Assembly: GCA_023395255.1 (NCBI GenBank)
Contig: JAEWZN010000010.1
Location: 124,001-188,000 of the forward strand
DNA from: Deferribacteres bacterium
GTDB lineage: Bacteria; Chrysiogenota; Deferribacteres; Deferribacterales; Geovibrionaceae
Length of the DNA stretch: 64,000 bases
Direction: 5' to 3'
In this document: positions 25,624 to 35,482 of the stretch, one piece after another
Position numbering within the stretch: position 1 is the first letter of the stretch
Layout: the number at the start of each line of letters is the position of its first letter
Notes under the pieces: generated by a model
What the model was told of the DNA's origin: nothing
Database searches by the model: none
What the model saw: only the letters and a program-made list of their open reading frames with translations
Translations under genes and position numbers: made by a program

Positions 25624-27528
25624 TTATATCCTGAACATTCTTACTGCGTTATGCAGGTCATCAGCCAGTCTGCTGAGCTTGGCCGTTGCGCTGCTTATTT
25701 CCATGAGTTCGTTTGTGTTGCTTTCAGAAATTTTTCTTATTCTGGCAACAGTTTTAGCTATTTCATCCGTGGTTGCGGACTGCTGTTCCGCAGCAGTTGC
25801 TATCTGGGTTGCCATGTCCGATGTGGTGTTGGTGTTTTCGATGATTTCACCTATGGACATTTCCGCCCTGTTTGCCTGTTCAGTGCCTGCCTGAGCGTGT
25901 TTAACGCCGCCCTCGACCTTACTTACCGCATCTTTAGCTGAGCCCTGGAGCCCGCCGATCATGGATGTTATCTCCTGAGTTGCTCTCTGAGTGCGCTCAG
26001 CAAGCTTGCGGACCTCATCCGCCACTACGGCGAATCCGCGTCCGTGTTCTCCGGCTCTTGCCGCTTCTATAGCGGCGTTGAGTGCCAGAAGGTTTGTCTG
26101 GTCTGCTATGTCATTGATTACGTTTACAATCTCGCTTATTTTGCCTGATGATTCGCCTACAGATTCAATGACAACTGCGGATTCCTTTATAAAATCGGCT
26201 ATCTCCGCCACCTTCTGCACTGTCCCCATTACTGAGTCTTTGCTGTATTCGGCGCTTTTCAGCGTGTTGCCCGCCTGTTCCGCAGTGCTTGATGCGTTTT
26301 CGGCTATCTGCTGGATAGTCTGGTTCATCTCTTCTATGGCGGCTGCGAGCTCATTTGTGTCCCCTGTCTGGTTTCCGAGGCCTTCGGATATACCGGTGAC
26401 GGCATGCGCGAGCTCCGAGCTTGAATCGGTCATGGTGGAGGCCAGATCATCCACCTGACGTATGATGTCCTGAATCCTCTGAATAAATCTGTTGAAAAGT
26501 CTGGCCACTGTGCCCAGTTCATCATTGCGGGATTCGTCCAGACGCTTGGAGAGATCCGCCTCACCTTCGGCTATGTCCTTAAGCCTTGTTATCAGCGTGT
26601 CTATGGGGCTCAGGAGTTTCTTGGTGAAGAAGAGGATTATAAGAACAGAGAGCCCGGTTATCAAAAAGCCTGTGAAAACCTGTTTAAGGAGCTTTGAGTG
26701 GAGATCTCCGAAAACATCCTTATCTGCTATGGCGGTGAATACGTACCAGCCGAGGGAAGGTACTGCCGAACCGGAGAGGAGATAGTCCTGCCCGTCAGTG
26801 CGGAAGGATACAGTGCCTTCTTTGCTGTTGACAACACTTTCTATGCTTCTGAGGCCGGGATCAAGGTCGGTTATTTTTTTATTCAGCACATAGTCCTTAT
26901 TTTTGTGAACAAGTATCACCCCGTCCCTGTTTGTGATGAAAGTGAATCCGTTTTTGCCCGTGTTTCTGGAAAGTACGGAGCCGACTATGTCCGTCATGGT
27001 AACATCAGACGCGAGCACGCCCGCAAACCTTCCGCCAAGGTGAACAGGTTTCATGAATGATATGATAAGTCTTCCGTCCTCAGCATCCGCATAGGGTTCA
27101 GTTGCGGAGACGGTGCTGCTGTTTTTTGCTCCCTGATACCATGGTCGCTGCCTTGGGTCATAATCTGCGGGGAGATTGATATGGGCGGAAGGCAGAAACT
27201 CGCCCGTGGCCTCAACACCCACATACATTAGGTCAAACGAATGGGAGTCGGAGACCAGTTTGAGGTTTTTTGTGAGTGCGTCAATGTCGCTGAGGGCATA
27301 TTCGCCTTTTTTGCCGAGGTCTTCCGCGAAAACATCCAGCGCCTTCATCTTCGACGTTGACCATGCGTCCACATAAAGTGCTATTTCGTCTGATACTGCC
27401 TTCTGTGAACCGTTTATTATTCCTCTGGAGAGATCCTTTTTATCTCCGTAGGACTGTATGTTCAGTATGGCCGAACTGATAAGGAATACAGCCAGCGTGA
27501 TAATAAACAGCTTAAGTTTAAGACTCAT
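25624..27528 (-). CDS. Chemoreceptor with dCache_1 domain carrying the amino-acid-binding motif
   Basis: A 634-residue chemoreceptor: helix 1 (about 5-24), periplasmic double Cache (about 30-280), helix 2 (about 285-305), HAMP and signalling domain (tip [20 protein letters not shown]). The membrane-distal Cache module shows Y123, R128, W130, Y131, Y146, D148 and D175, which match in identity and spacing the residues known to bind the backbone of L-amino acids in PctA-type receptors (Y121, R126, W128, Y129, Y144, D146, D173). It is therefore predicted to sense amino acids. GGAGGAG precedes the ATG. It is monocistronic. Confidence 0.92.
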   Translation of the reverse strand: MSLKLKLFIITLAVFLISSAILNIQSYGDKKDLSRGIINGSQKAVSDEIALYVDAWSTSKMKALDVFAEDLGKKGEYALSDIDALTKNLKLVSDSHSFDLMYVGVEATGEFLPSAHINLPADYDPRQRPWYQGAKNSSTVSATEPYADAEDGRLIISFMKPVHLGGRFAGVLASDVTMTDIVGSVLSRNTGKNGFTFITNRDGVILVHKNKDYVLNKKITDLDPGLRSIESVVNSKEGTVSFRTDGQDYLLSGSAVPSLGWYVFTAIADKDVFGDLHSKLLKQVFTGFLITGLSVLIILFFTKKLLSPIDTLITRLKDIAEGEADLSKRLDESRNDELGTVARLFNRFIQRIQDIIRQVDDLASTMTDSSSELAHAVTGISEGLGNQTGDTNELAAAIEEMNQTIQQIAENASSTAEQAGNTLKSAEYSKDSVMGTVQKVAEIADFIKESAVVIESVGESSGKISEIVNVINDIADQTNLLALNAAIEAARAGEHGRGFAVVADEVRKLAERTQRATQEITSMIGGLQGSAKDAVSKVEGGVKHAQAGTEQANRAEMSIGEIIENTNTTSDMATQIATAAEQQSATTDEIAKTVARIRKISESNTNELMEISSATAKLSRLADDLHNAVRMFRI

Positions 27529-27739
27529 TGCTCCTCCTTGTGTTCTGCTGGTTTAAAGCTTGCAGACTTTCTAAATATGTATTTTGACAAGCAAGTGCAA
27601 TGCCTTTTTTGTATTTGAAATGAAATTTGACATAAAATTAATGATAACTTGATGAAATAAAAGAGAATTGTTTATTATGTAAATCTATAGTAAAACATAT
27701 TAGCGGGCTTGTTTTATCCTAAATAATCATTGTAAATCA

Positions 27740-28855
27740 CTATCCTTTTACATTTATGAATGGTTTAGCCTTGTTTAACGTACGTATAACAACCCCTTCC
27801 TGGAGTTCCATGACCCTGTTTATATCCTTATATGCCTGCGGTGCTTCCTCCAGACGTGCCTTGTCTGTAAATGCGGTTATTCCCTTCATCTCGCTGATGA
27901 AGCGGTCAAGAGAAAGGCACTTTGCTGCCTCTTTTCTGCCCAGTCTTCTGCCTGCTCCGTGGGAGGCGGAGGAAAGGAAACGTTCGTTGCCCAACCCCTC
28001 CGTGATGAAAACTCCGTCGCGCATGTTGGCGGGAATAACTCCGTGCCGGCCTTTATCGGCCGGGGTTGCGCCCTTGCGGTGGAGAACGCCGTCCCTGTGT
28101 ACCTCCGCATGGTTGTGGTTTTCGTTTATGAAAAGCTTTACATTTTTTTTGCCTATGCCGAGGATTTTTTTCACAGTTTCAAGCATGGCAAGCCTGTTTG
28201 CGAGGGCATATTTCAGCATGAAGCGCATATCCGCCAGATAAGCCCTGCCTGTGTCCCTTGTGAGATCCAGAAACCCTTCCGGCAGACTTTTATCCTCCGT
28301 TTTTGACAGCCTCATGTAATAACCGCCTACAGAGTGACCGGGGTTGCGGGAGCCGCTGTGGAGAGTTACCGCGAGCATCCCGTACCTGTCTTCCCCTATC
28401 TCTATGAAGTGGTTGCCGCTCCCCAGAGTGCCTAACTGGTGAAAGAGCTTTTCGTTCACCTGTTTTTCCAGCTCCCTGTCTGATGAGGCGGAGCGGAATT
28501 TTTCATATTCCTCCGGGTGCTTATGAGCGTCAAACCCGCTGGGGATTTTTGATGTTATTTCACGGAATATTTTTTCAGCGGTGGGTTTTATCTCCTGCGC
28601 CGGTATGTCGGTCAGTATGCAGCACATTCCGCAGCCTATATCATACCCGACGGCGGAGGGTGAGATTATTCCTTTGTCCAGAAGCACAACCCCGCCTATA
28701 GGCAGGTGGTAGCCCTGATGAACATCAGGCATCACAGCCAGTTTACGCACGAATGAGTAGTCTAAAAAGTTAAGAATCTGCCTCATTGCTCCGCCGTCTA
28801 TCTCTTCCACGGGGATAAGGAGCTCCAGTCTGTTATCTTGCTTCATACGTGTCAT
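27740..28855 (-). CDS. rtcB: RtcB family RNA ligase
   Basis: A 371-residue RNA ligase joining 2',3'-cyclic phosphate (or 3'-phosphate) and 5'-OH ends with GTP and Mn2+. Typical motifs are MPDVHQGYHLPIGGV, the metal site GYDIGCGM, LGSGNHFIEI, LHSGSRNPGH and a C-terminal SSASHGAGR with the histidine that is guanylated. It is shorter than E. coli RtcB (about 408) and resembles the compact bacterial form. Neither of the two possible ATGs (28855, 28846) has a clear ribosome site. It is divergent from a dehydrogenase, with a 14-bp palindrome between them. No archease or RtcA gene is near. Confidence 0.9.
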   Translation of the reverse strand: MTRMKQDNRLELLIPVEEIDGGAMRQILNFLDYSFVRKLAVMPDVHQGYHLPIGGVVLLDKGIISPSAVGYDIGCGMCCILTDIPAQEIKPTAEKIFREITSKIPSGFDAHKHPEEYEKFRSASSDRELEKQVNEKLFHQLGTLGSGNHFIEIGEDRYGMLAVTLHSGSRNPGHSVGGYYMRLSKTEDKSLPEGFLDLTRDTGRAYLADMRFMLKYALANRLAMLETVKKILGIGKKNVKLFINENHNHAEVHRDGVLHRKGATPADKGRHGVIPANMRDGVFITEGLGNERFLSSASHGAGRRLGRKEAAKCLSLDRFISEMKGITAFTDKARLEEAPQAYKDINRVMELQEGVVIRTLNKAKPFINVKG

Positions 28856-28879
28856 GGATGTATTATGTTAAAAATGATG

Positions 28880-28893
28880 CCCGTTGCAACGGG
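28880..28893. promoter_or_regulatory. Perfect 14-bp palindrome between divergent genes
   Basis: CCCGTTGCAACGGG, centred between the rtcB and dehydrogenase start codons, 24 bp and 19 bp away. It may be an operator for one or both. Confidence 0.5.
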
Positions 28894-28912
28894 TTTTAAC
28901 GCGGAGGGGAAT

Positions 28913-29767
28913 ATGAAGGTCGGGTTCATAGGAATGGGCAACCTCGGAAAAGCCATGGCGGGCAGGCTGATAGAGCAGGGATTTGAGCTTGTGGTCTGGA
29001 ACAGAACTCTCGGAAAATGCGAGGGGCTTAAGGCTGAGATTGCCGAATCTCCCGCTGCCGTGGTTTCCGCTGCGGATGTGATTGTGCTTAATCTGTTTGA
29101 CACGGCGGCTGTTCTGGACGTACTCTGGATGGAGAACGGAATACTTTCCGCTGATATTGAAGGCAAACTTATAATAGATACGACAACAAACCATTTCGGC
29201 GATGTTTTCCAGCTTTATGATGAGGTGGAATCCATGGGCGGAATGTACCTTGAGGCTCCAGTTCTGGGGAGCACAGTCCCTGCCTCGAAGGGACTTCTGG
29301 TGGTGCTTGCTTCCGGTTCCGCCTTAGCTCTTGAAAAAGCGCGCCCCGTGCTTGATGCCATAGGCAGGAAGACCTTCTGGCTTGAGAAGGAGGGGGCAGC
29401 CTCAAAGGTCAAGGTGATAAACAACATGCTTCTCGGTGTTTTCTGCGCCTCCATAGCCGAAGCAGCGGCTCTGGGAGAAAAGACAGGGATAAACAAGGCG
29501 GAGCTTCTGGAAATTCTCGCTGAGGGTGCGGGAAAATCCCTTGTAATGGATGCCAAAAAAGAAAAAATAATAAACAGTGACTTCTCAGCCCAGTTCAGCG
29601 GAGCCTGCATATTCAAGGATATGGGGTATCTCCAGGCACTGGCTCATGAACTGCAGACTCCTTTATACACAGGCTCCCTTGTTAAGGAGCTTTTCGGTGA
29701 GATGTTCCGCAAGGGCATAGCCGATGAGGATTTTTCCGCTGTGTATAAAGTTTTCAGCGGAGAGTGA
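28913..29767 (+). CDS. 3-hydroxyisobutyrate dehydrogenase-like NAD(P)-dependent oxidoreductase
   Basis: A 284-residue beta-hydroxyacid dehydrogenase. The N-terminal Rossmann motif MKVGFIGMGNLGKAMAGRL is followed by the VVWNRT turn; the substrate loop LEAPVLGSTVPASKG and the catalytic-lysine segment KVINNMLLG (K in the NNMLL helix) are clear. These proteins oxidise 3-hydroxyacids or reduce semialdehydes such as succinic or glyoxylic. Start ATG 28913 is chosen because GCGGAGGGG precedes it and the family begins exactly with MKVGFIG; a longer reading to 28838 overlaps rtcB. Substrate unknown. Confidence 0.88.
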   Translation: MKVGFIGMGNLGKAMAGRLIEQGFELVVWNRTLGKCEGLKAEIAESPAAVVSAADVIVLNLFDTAAVLDVLWMENGILSADIEGKLIIDTTTNHFGDVFQLYDEVESMGGMYLEAPVLGSTVPASKGLLVVLASGSALALEKARPVLDAIGRKTFWLEKEGAASKVKVINNMLLGVFCASIAEAAALGEKTGINKAELLEILAEGAGKSLVMDAKKEKIINSDFSAQFSGACIFKDMGYLQALAHELQTPLYTGSLVKELFGEMFRKGIADEDFSAVYKVFSGE

Positions 29768-29805
29768 GAGGTTTTACCTAATTTAATTTGAAGCAGTGGT
29801 GTACA

Positions 29806-31152
29806 ATGGAAATAACTGATACTCAGACAGCAGAAGGCGCGTACAGAAGGAAGATAATGGATTCATATGTGATTTCACGCCTTGACTTAATAATGGGCTT
29901 ATCCCGCGTTGTGGATTTGGTTAACCCGTTAATAAACGGGCATCATCAGCGTGTGGCTTATATAGCGGGGGTTCTCGCCCGTGAGTGCGGCCTGTCTGAA
30001 TATGAGGTTCAGGATATTGTAGCAGCTTCTGCTCTGCATGACATAGGCGTTGTTGCCGAAAAGGAGTTCAGGGAGCTTGCAAACCCTGAGTTTACCGGAC
30101 ATGAGTACGGCCACGGCTATATAGGCCATCTTTTGTTTAAAGACACGGATAAGTTCGGCAGCATAGCCCAGATGATCCGCTATCATCATGAAAAATGGAA
30201 CCATGGCAAGACTGCCCGTGATTTGGGCCCCGAACTGCCGGAAGGCGCTTTCATCATTCATCTGGCTGACAGGGTGGACATCCTCACCGACAGGAATAAA
30301 AGCGCACTTGAGCAGAAGGCGGCCGTTCTGGATAAAATATCCTCCATGAAAGGGCGGTGGTTCAAGCCTTCGCATGTGGATGCATTCATGCATCTGGCAG
30401 AAAAGGAATCCTTCTGGTTTAACCTTGAGGAACCGGATAAATACAGGCTCCTTAAGAGAGACTACCATTTCAATACACTCGTCCTCAAACATGCGGAGAT
30501 ACTGGAAATCTCCAAACTCATTAGCCGTATAATAGATTTCAGGTGCAGCTTCACATCCACTCATTCCGCCGGAGTCGCCAGAACAGCCTCTCTCCTTGCT
30601 GAAATATTCGGTATGGACTCAGAGGAAGTGCGCAATATGGAAGTGGCGGGCTATCTGCATGATCTTGGCAAGCTTGCTGTTCTGCCTGACGTGCTGTACA
30701 AAAACGGTTCTCTGAACATCAGCGAGCAGAGGATGATCAAAAAACATACCTACTACACCTACTTTGCCCTCAACTGCTTTGAGATATTTGACAATATCAA
30801 GGAGTGGGCTTCCTTTCACCATGAAACTCTGGACGGAAACGGCTATCCCTTTCATGTTAAAGGGGACAGGCTTGATCTGGGCTGCCGGATAATGGTTGTT
30901 GCGGATATTTTCACCGCCCTCACGGAGGACAGGCCGTACAGAGCGGGAATGGATAAGGAAGGGGTTATTTCGGTTCTGGACGAACTTGTTTCAAAAAACA
31001 AGATAGATGCCCGTGTGGTTGCCGCGCTTAAGGATAACTACACAGCGGTTAACTCCGAAAGGGAGAAAGCGCAGACTGCCGCAGCCGTGTCTTTCAGCGA
31101 ATTTATAAGCAGTGTGAAAGGCAAAGGGATTGAACTCTTTCTCGAAGAATAA
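29806..31152 (+). CDS. Tandem HD/HD-GYP phosphohydrolase
   Basis: A protein of about 448 residues with two HD-type domains. The first has HHQRVAYIAGVLAREC, ALHDIG and YHHEKWNHG, the second YLHDLGKLAVLP and HHETLDGNGYPF, i.e. a full GYP triad, plus VADIFTALTEDRPYR. The second domain should hydrolyse c-di-GMP; the first may be regulatory or act on another nucleotide. No receiver or membrane segment. The start is uncertain: ATG 29806 has a weak GTGGTG site, and a TTG at 29788 is possible. It probably shares transcription with the dehydrogenase 38 bp upstream. Confidence 0.85.
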   Translation: MEITDTQTAEGAYRRKIMDSYVISRLDLIMGLSRVVDLVNPLINGHHQRVAYIAGVLARECGLSEYEVQDIVAASALHDIGVVAEKEFRELANPEFTGHEYGHGYIGHLLFKDTDKFGSIAQMIRYHHEKWNHGKTARDLGPELPEGAFIIHLADRVDILTDRNKSALEQKAAVLDKISSMKGRWFKPSHVDAFMHLAEKESFWFNLEEPDKYRLLKRDYHFNTLVLKHAEILEISKLISRIIDFRCSFTSTHSAGVARTASLLAEIFGMDSEEVRNMEVAGYLHDLGKLAVLPDVLYKNGSLNISEQRMIKKHTYYTYFALNCFEIFDNIKEWASFHHETLDGNGYPFHVKGDRLDLGCRIMVVADIFTALTEDRPYRAGMDKEGVISVLDELVSKNKIDARVVAALKDNYTAVNSEREKAQTAAAVSFSEFISSVKGKGIELFLEE

Positions 31153-31159
31153 GAGTCTG

Positions 31160-31516
31160 TCAGTTTCCACTGAACTCAACTGAGAAGAGCGGTTTGTCAT
31201 CCGGAAATTTTTCCAGCACTTTTTCGCCGTACTCATTCATTATCTCTGCAAGAGCTCTGTCCGCCCACTGGTTTTCGGGTATTTTATGTGTTGCCACATA
31301 AATATCACGGCAGACAGTGGTGAAATAATCAAGACGGTTGCTGGTCCAGCACTCGATTCCCAGAATATCAATTCCGCAAACCTTTGCGTTATCAAGAAGT
31401 TTTCTTATATTATCCGCATCGAAGAACGGAGTTTCAGGCTCATGATCCGTAAAACGGAAATGAATACCCTCAAGCAGTTCATTATGCAGTTCAGTGGCCA
31501 TTTTTTTAAAAGTCAT
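31160..31516 (-). CDS. Hypothetical protein, about 118 residues
   Basis: Not recognised. It is a soluble, acidic protein with predicted mixed alpha/beta content (KKMATELHNELLEGIHFRF near the start and GIDILGIECWTSNRLDYF in the middle), no signal peptide or membrane segment. Start chosen at ATG 31516 because TCAGG lies 10 bases upstream; TTG 31525 is the alternative. The ORF has normal codon composition and is convergent with the HD-GYP gene, ending 8 bp from it. It appears real, but no role can be given. Confidence 0.6.
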   Translation of the reverse strand: MTFKKMATELHNELLEGIHFRFTDHEPETPFFDADNIRKLLDNAKVCGIDILGIECWTSNRLDYFTTVCRDIYVATHKIPENQWADRALAEIMNEYGEKVLEKFPDDKPLFSVEFSGN

Positions 31517-32061
31517 TGCTGTCAAACCTGAAATATTAATAGAATGATGTTCTGATTTATAATGAGACTATACAGGTAAAAAAATGACCTGTCAAGCATT
31601 TGTTAAGCATTTCCGCTCTGAACGGATGTACTCCGCTTTTCTGCGCGTCTTTCCGATGTTTATCTCATAAAATATATTAAACTTCGGGTTAAACACAGCA
31701 TCGGATGAATAAACCTGCTGCTCCTCTCCGCAATGCTGTTATTTGATTAGCTGCCTTATCTTTTCTGATTTTTTTTGTATTCAGCCTGCGCATTCATAAC
31801 CGTAAGTTACTACAGGGTTTTATGCTGTTTCGCATTTTGGCTTGGTGTTCTGGTAAGTCACATTTGTTAATAAGCTGAAAATAAATGTTGATCGTTGATA
31901 AATAGAATGGTATCCAATCTGTGTTATCAGTATTTCTTATAAGCGTGTTCATTCTTTTTGATAGCTTTTCGCTTATGGGCAGCAAATGCTGATGCAGTGT
32001 TGCCGAAAACTCCGTTAGGGTTTAAAATCTGTCTTATTAATAAAATAATGAGGCGGAATTT
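31517..32061. other. Intergenic region without recognised gene
   Basis: A 545-bp stretch, AT-rich. Contains an inverted repeat ACAGGT/ACCTGT at 31572-31592 upstream of the leftward hypothetical gene. No repeat family member, RNA or convincing ORF was seen. Confidence 0.4.
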
Positions 32062-32619
32062 ATGGAACTGAACAGAGAGCAGGCCTACGCGCTTCTGAGC
32101 GAGTACACCAAGTCGGATTCGCTTTTGAAGCATGCTTTGTCGGTGGAGCAGGCTATGAGGGCTTATGCCCGCAAATCCGGCGCTGATGAGGAAAAATGGG
32201 GCATTACGGGGCTGATTCATGATTTTGATTATGAACTGTTCCCCTCACTTGAGGAACACCCGTATAAAGGCTGTGAGATTCTCAGGGACAAAGGCTGGCC
32301 TGAGGACATTATCAGAGCTGTGATGAGCCATGGGGAACACACGGGGATAACCCGCGAAACACCCATGGAGAAAACGCTTTTTGCAGTGGACGAGCTCTGC
32401 GGCTTTCTCCTTGCCTGTGCTTATGTCCGCCCTGACAGAAAGATAGCTAATGTTGAAATAAAGAGTGTTAAGAAAAAGCTGAAAGACAAAAGCTTCGCAA
32501 GGGCAGTGAACAGGGAAGATATTGCCAAAGGGATAGAGGAGCTTGGGATTGATGCCGATGAGCACATAGGCTTTGTCATCGGGGCGCTTTCAGAGATTTC
32601 AGACGAACTTGGGCTTTAA
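32062..32619 (+). CDS. HD domain (HDIG-type) phosphohydrolase
   Basis: A 185-residue protein with one HD domain: KHALSVEQAMRAYARK at the start, the metal pair in GLIHDFDYE, and AVMSHGEHTG. The family of single-domain HD proteins of this length in anaerobes has no settled substrate; phosphomonoester or nucleotide hydrolysis is expected. The C-terminal helix region has IKSVKKKLKDKSFAR. AGGCGGAAT precedes the ATG weakly. It is convergent with the radical SAM gene. Confidence 0.8.
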   Translation: MELNREQAYALLSEYTKSDSLLKHALSVEQAMRAYARKSGADEEKWGITGLIHDFDYELFPSLEEHPYKGCEILRDKGWPEDIIRAVMSHGEHTGITRETPMEKTLFAVDELCGFLLACAYVRPDRKIANVEIKSVKKKLKDKSFARAVNREDIAKGIEELGIDADEHIGFVIGALSEISDELGL

Positions 32620-32629
32620 CAGATTATAA

Positions 32630-33985
32630 TTATATATGGCTACACCTCTGGAGGGGCGGCGCAGGGTAGTTATCGGACCCGGTGACCGCCCTTTCCGCGT
32701 CTTTGGTTTCGGCAAATATTTTTCTGAAACGGGCAAGCCTGTTCGATTTTTCCATCTGCGCCTTCCATGAGCCGTACTGGATTCCATAGCCCGCAAGCTT
32801 TTCAAGCATCTGTACAGTTTTCGGTGATACTGTCACGGGGGGCAGGTGACCGAAGGGGGTTCCCGCCAGAGGCATGAACGTGTGGCTGTGCACCTTAGCA
32901 CCCATCGAGCAGAGCTCAGTCATAAAGCGTATGCTCTCTTCCTCATCCTCCTCAGTTTCACCGGGCAGGCCGAACATGAAATCCACATTGGCGGCGAAGC
33001 CTTTTTTCAGTATGATTCCCACCGCTTTTCTCACATCATCCACAGTGTGGCTGCGTCCTATATGGCGCATCAGCCTGTCGCTTCCGGTCTGCGCGCCTAT
33101 AACAATGTTGTCGTTTGAGGCGTAGGCGGCGAGAAGTTCCATGGACTCATCAGTTACGGAGGTAGGGAAGACCTCGGAGGGGAAGGAACCGAAATGCACA
33201 TTGCTTGTTCCGGCGCATTTTCTTATATCTTTCAGGAATTTCTCAATGAACGGCACATCCGGTCTGCCCACGTCATTACTGCCGTATGAGAGGCAGTCCG
33301 GCGTGATGAACCGCAGATCCTTCACACCGAGAGAGACGAGCCTTTCAGAATAGCCCAGCACCTTCTCAGGCGATCTGTGACGATAGCGCGCGCCCTGAAT
33401 ATAGCTGGTCTGGCAGTATCTGCATGCCACGGGGCAGCCTCTGGTTATCTCTATGTAGCTGAACTTGGTCAGCCTGACGGGGAAGGGGGGATAGTCATCA
33501 AGGTGCACAGCTTCCGCGCGCCCTTTTGATATGAGCTTTCCGTTCTCCAGCCTGCAAACGCCTTTTATCCCGCATGGGTCTTCTTCGTTTATGAGTGCTT
33601 TTATCATGGCGGGGAATGCGTACTCCCCTTCGCCTTTGACTACAAAGTCAAATCCGCATCCCAGCGTTTCCTCCGCTGAGCCGCTGGGGTGCGCGCCGCC
33701 CGCTATGTAAACCGGGGGGAGCGTAAGAGCATCCAGATTTTTCTTAAGAAACAGAAGCTCCTTCACGGTGTCCAGAAAGTGGAGCGTGGTGAATGAAAAG
33801 CATATGACAGGCAGAAGTCCCTCGCCTGATGCCTGCGCTGCGCTGCGGAGCAGATCTTCGCTGTTCCACATGACAGACGGCTCAATCTCCGATGTTTCGG
33901 GGCAGACCTGCAATGCTCCGGTCAGCGCGGCTATGCTGTTTTTATTAAACTTGTGGGAAAGGATGAAAATCTTAATTTTTTTCAT
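32630..33985 (-). CDS. B12-binding domain/radical SAM protein (TIGR04013-like)
   Basis: A 451-residue protein with an N-terminal cobalamin-binding-like domain (about 1-150; DALTLPPVYIAGGAHPSG) and a radical SAM domain with the cluster motif CPVACRYC in EITRGCPVACRYCQTSYIQ. The C-terminal half has the radical SAM barrel motifs GAQTGSDRLMRHIGR and FMFGLPGETEEDEEE. The layout matches the MJ_1487-type family, whose reaction is unknown; class B methylation is one option. No substrate or partner gene is adjacent. Confidence 0.85.
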   Translation of the reverse strand: MKKIKIFILSHKFNKNSIAALTGALQVCPETSEIEPSVMWNSEDLLRSAAQASGEGLLPVICFSFTTLHFLDTVKELLFLKKNLDALTLPPVYIAGGAHPSGSAEETLGCGFDFVVKGEGEYAFPAMIKALINEEDPCGIKGVCRLENGKLISKGRAEAVHLDDYPPFPVRLTKFSYIEITRGCPVACRYCQTSYIQGARYRHRSPEKVLGYSERLVSLGVKDLRFITPDCLSYGSNDVGRPDVPFIEKFLKDIRKCAGTSNVHFGSFPSEVFPTSVTDESMELLAAYASNDNIVIGAQTGSDRLMRHIGRSHTVDDVRKAVGIILKKGFAANVDFMFGLPGETEEDEEESIRFMTELCSMGAKVHSHTFMPLAGTPFGHLPPVTVSPKTVQMLEKLAGYGIQYGSWKAQMEKSNRLARFRKIFAETKDAERAVTGSDNYPAPPLQRCSHI

Positions 33986-34101
33986 AAATGTGCACGGATA
34001 AGAAAAATAGCTTTTTCTCCGTCCGTTGGCAAAAGAAAAATGCGCAGGTGATCTTTGCCGCCTGTTAGGTTATAATTTAAAATCTCAGAAAGGAGAATGA
34101 A

Positions 34102-35466
34102 TTGAACTCAGAACACAGAAAATATACTCTTTTTGCAGTAATGTCAGGCTACTTCCTCACGGGGTTTATGGGGAGCGCTATGGTGGTTGCCGTTCCCGTT
34201 ATAGCGCTTAATCTTCAGATGAGCGTCACAATGACAGGCTGGGTGATCTCAGGCTTCGTGCTGGCAAGTGCGATACTCCTCATGCCTGCGGGCAGATTTG
34301 CTGATTACAAGGGCTATCCGGCAGTTTTCAAGGCGGGTATGGCCTCATTTGCGGTTACTACGATGGCCTGCGGGTTTGCGCCTACGGGTGAGCTTCTTAT
34401 TGTTTTCCGGTTTCTACAGGGTGCGGCTTCCGCACTGATATACTGCAGCGGCATGGCGCTTGTTTCCTGTGTTTATCCGCCGGAGGAGCGCGGACGCGCC
34501 ATAGGCTGGGTTACTTTTACTGTTTATACCGGGCTTTCCATAGGCCCTGTCATAGGCGGTTTTCTCAACGAGTTTTACGGCTGGCGGAGCATTCTGCACC
34601 TGACATGGGTTATGGCGGCTCTTGTCTCTCTCTATTCATTCACGGTGCTTAAGCCTGTGAGGGGGCGTGAGGGGAAAGTGAGCGACTATACAGGAATGGC
34701 TCTGTTCATGCTGATGGTGCTTCTGATATTCGGCGGGCTTTCCGTGCCGGATGCGAGGGGATATTCCGCCTTCGGTCTTGGGCTTATTGTTATGATTGTG
34801 ATGACTTACTATGAATACAGACAGAAGGATCCGCTTATCAACGTCCGCCTGTTCTTCGGCAACCGCACCTTCGGCTTTGCCAACAGTGCGTCCATGCTGA
34901 ACTACTGCGCCACTTCCGGGGTGCTGTTCCTGGTCAGCATGGAGCTGCAGCTTAACTACGGCCTCACCTCGGAAAAAGCCGGAATGGTTATGCTGGCTCA
35001 GCCTCTGGCTATGGCGGCTGTTACCCCTTTTGCAGGCAGAATGTCAGACAGGTCAAACCCGAAGACCCTTGCCTTCGGCGGTATGCTGATTATCGCTTTT
35101 GTACTAGGTGCTATGGCTTTTATGACGGGCAGGGCGGAGCTTTATCAGGTTGCGCTTATGCTGTTTATTCTGGGTGTGGGGCTCGGAATATTCTCCACGC
35201 CGAACAACACCGTGATCATGAACTCGGTGGAGAAGAAGGACTACGGCTTTGCCGCATCCACCCTTTCCACCATGCGCCTCATGGGGCAGACATTCAGCAT
35301 AGCGGCATCTGTCATACTGCTTAATATGTTTGCCGGCTCAGCCAAGCTGGAAACCATGAGCGAGGAGGGGCTTATCACTGCTCTGCGGGCAGCGTTCGTG
35401 CTGTTTGCGCTGATATGCGCCGCGGGTGCTGTTATGTCCCTGGCGGGAAGAAACACTTCTAAATAG
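34102..35466 (+). CDS. MFS transporter, DHA2-like drug/proton antiporter
   Basis: A 454-residue inner membrane transporter of about 14 helices. Motif A-like segment GRFADYKGYPAVF, motif GWVTFTVYTGLSIGPVIGGF (antiporter motif C) and the RFLQGAASALIY segment point to the 14-helix drug:H+ antiporter group. TTG start at 34102, six bases after AGGAG; an ATG in another frame overlaps it. CorA follows 16 bp downstream and may be cotranscribed. The substrate is unknown. Confidence 0.87.
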   Translation: MNSEHRKYTLFAVMSGYFLTGFMGSAMVVAVPVIALNLQMSVTMTGWVISGFVLASAILLMPAGRFADYKGYPAVFKAGMASFAVTTMACGFAPTGELLIVFRFLQGAASALIYCSGMALVSCVYPPEERGRAIGWVTFTVYTGLSIGPVIGGFLNEFYGWRSILHLTWVMAALVSLYSFTVLKPVRGREGKVSDYTGMALFMLMVLLIFGGLSVPDARGYSAFGLGLIVMIVMTYYEYRQKDPLINVRLFFGNRTFGFANSASMLNYCATSGVLFLVSMELQLNYGLTSEKAGMVMLAQPLAMAAVTPFAGRMSDRSNPKTLAFGGMLIIAFVLGAMAFMTGRAELYQVALMLFILGVGLGIFSTPNNTVIMNSVEKKDYGFAASTLSTMRLMGQTFSIAASVILLNMFAGSAKLETMSEEGLITALRAAFVLFALICAAGAVMSLAGRNTSK

Positions 35467-35482
35467 CCGGAGGTTTTTAAGG

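Noticed and set aside
35426..35482. Longer corA start inside the MFS gene
   Set aside because: ATG 35483 has a good GGAGG site, and the extension is out of family.
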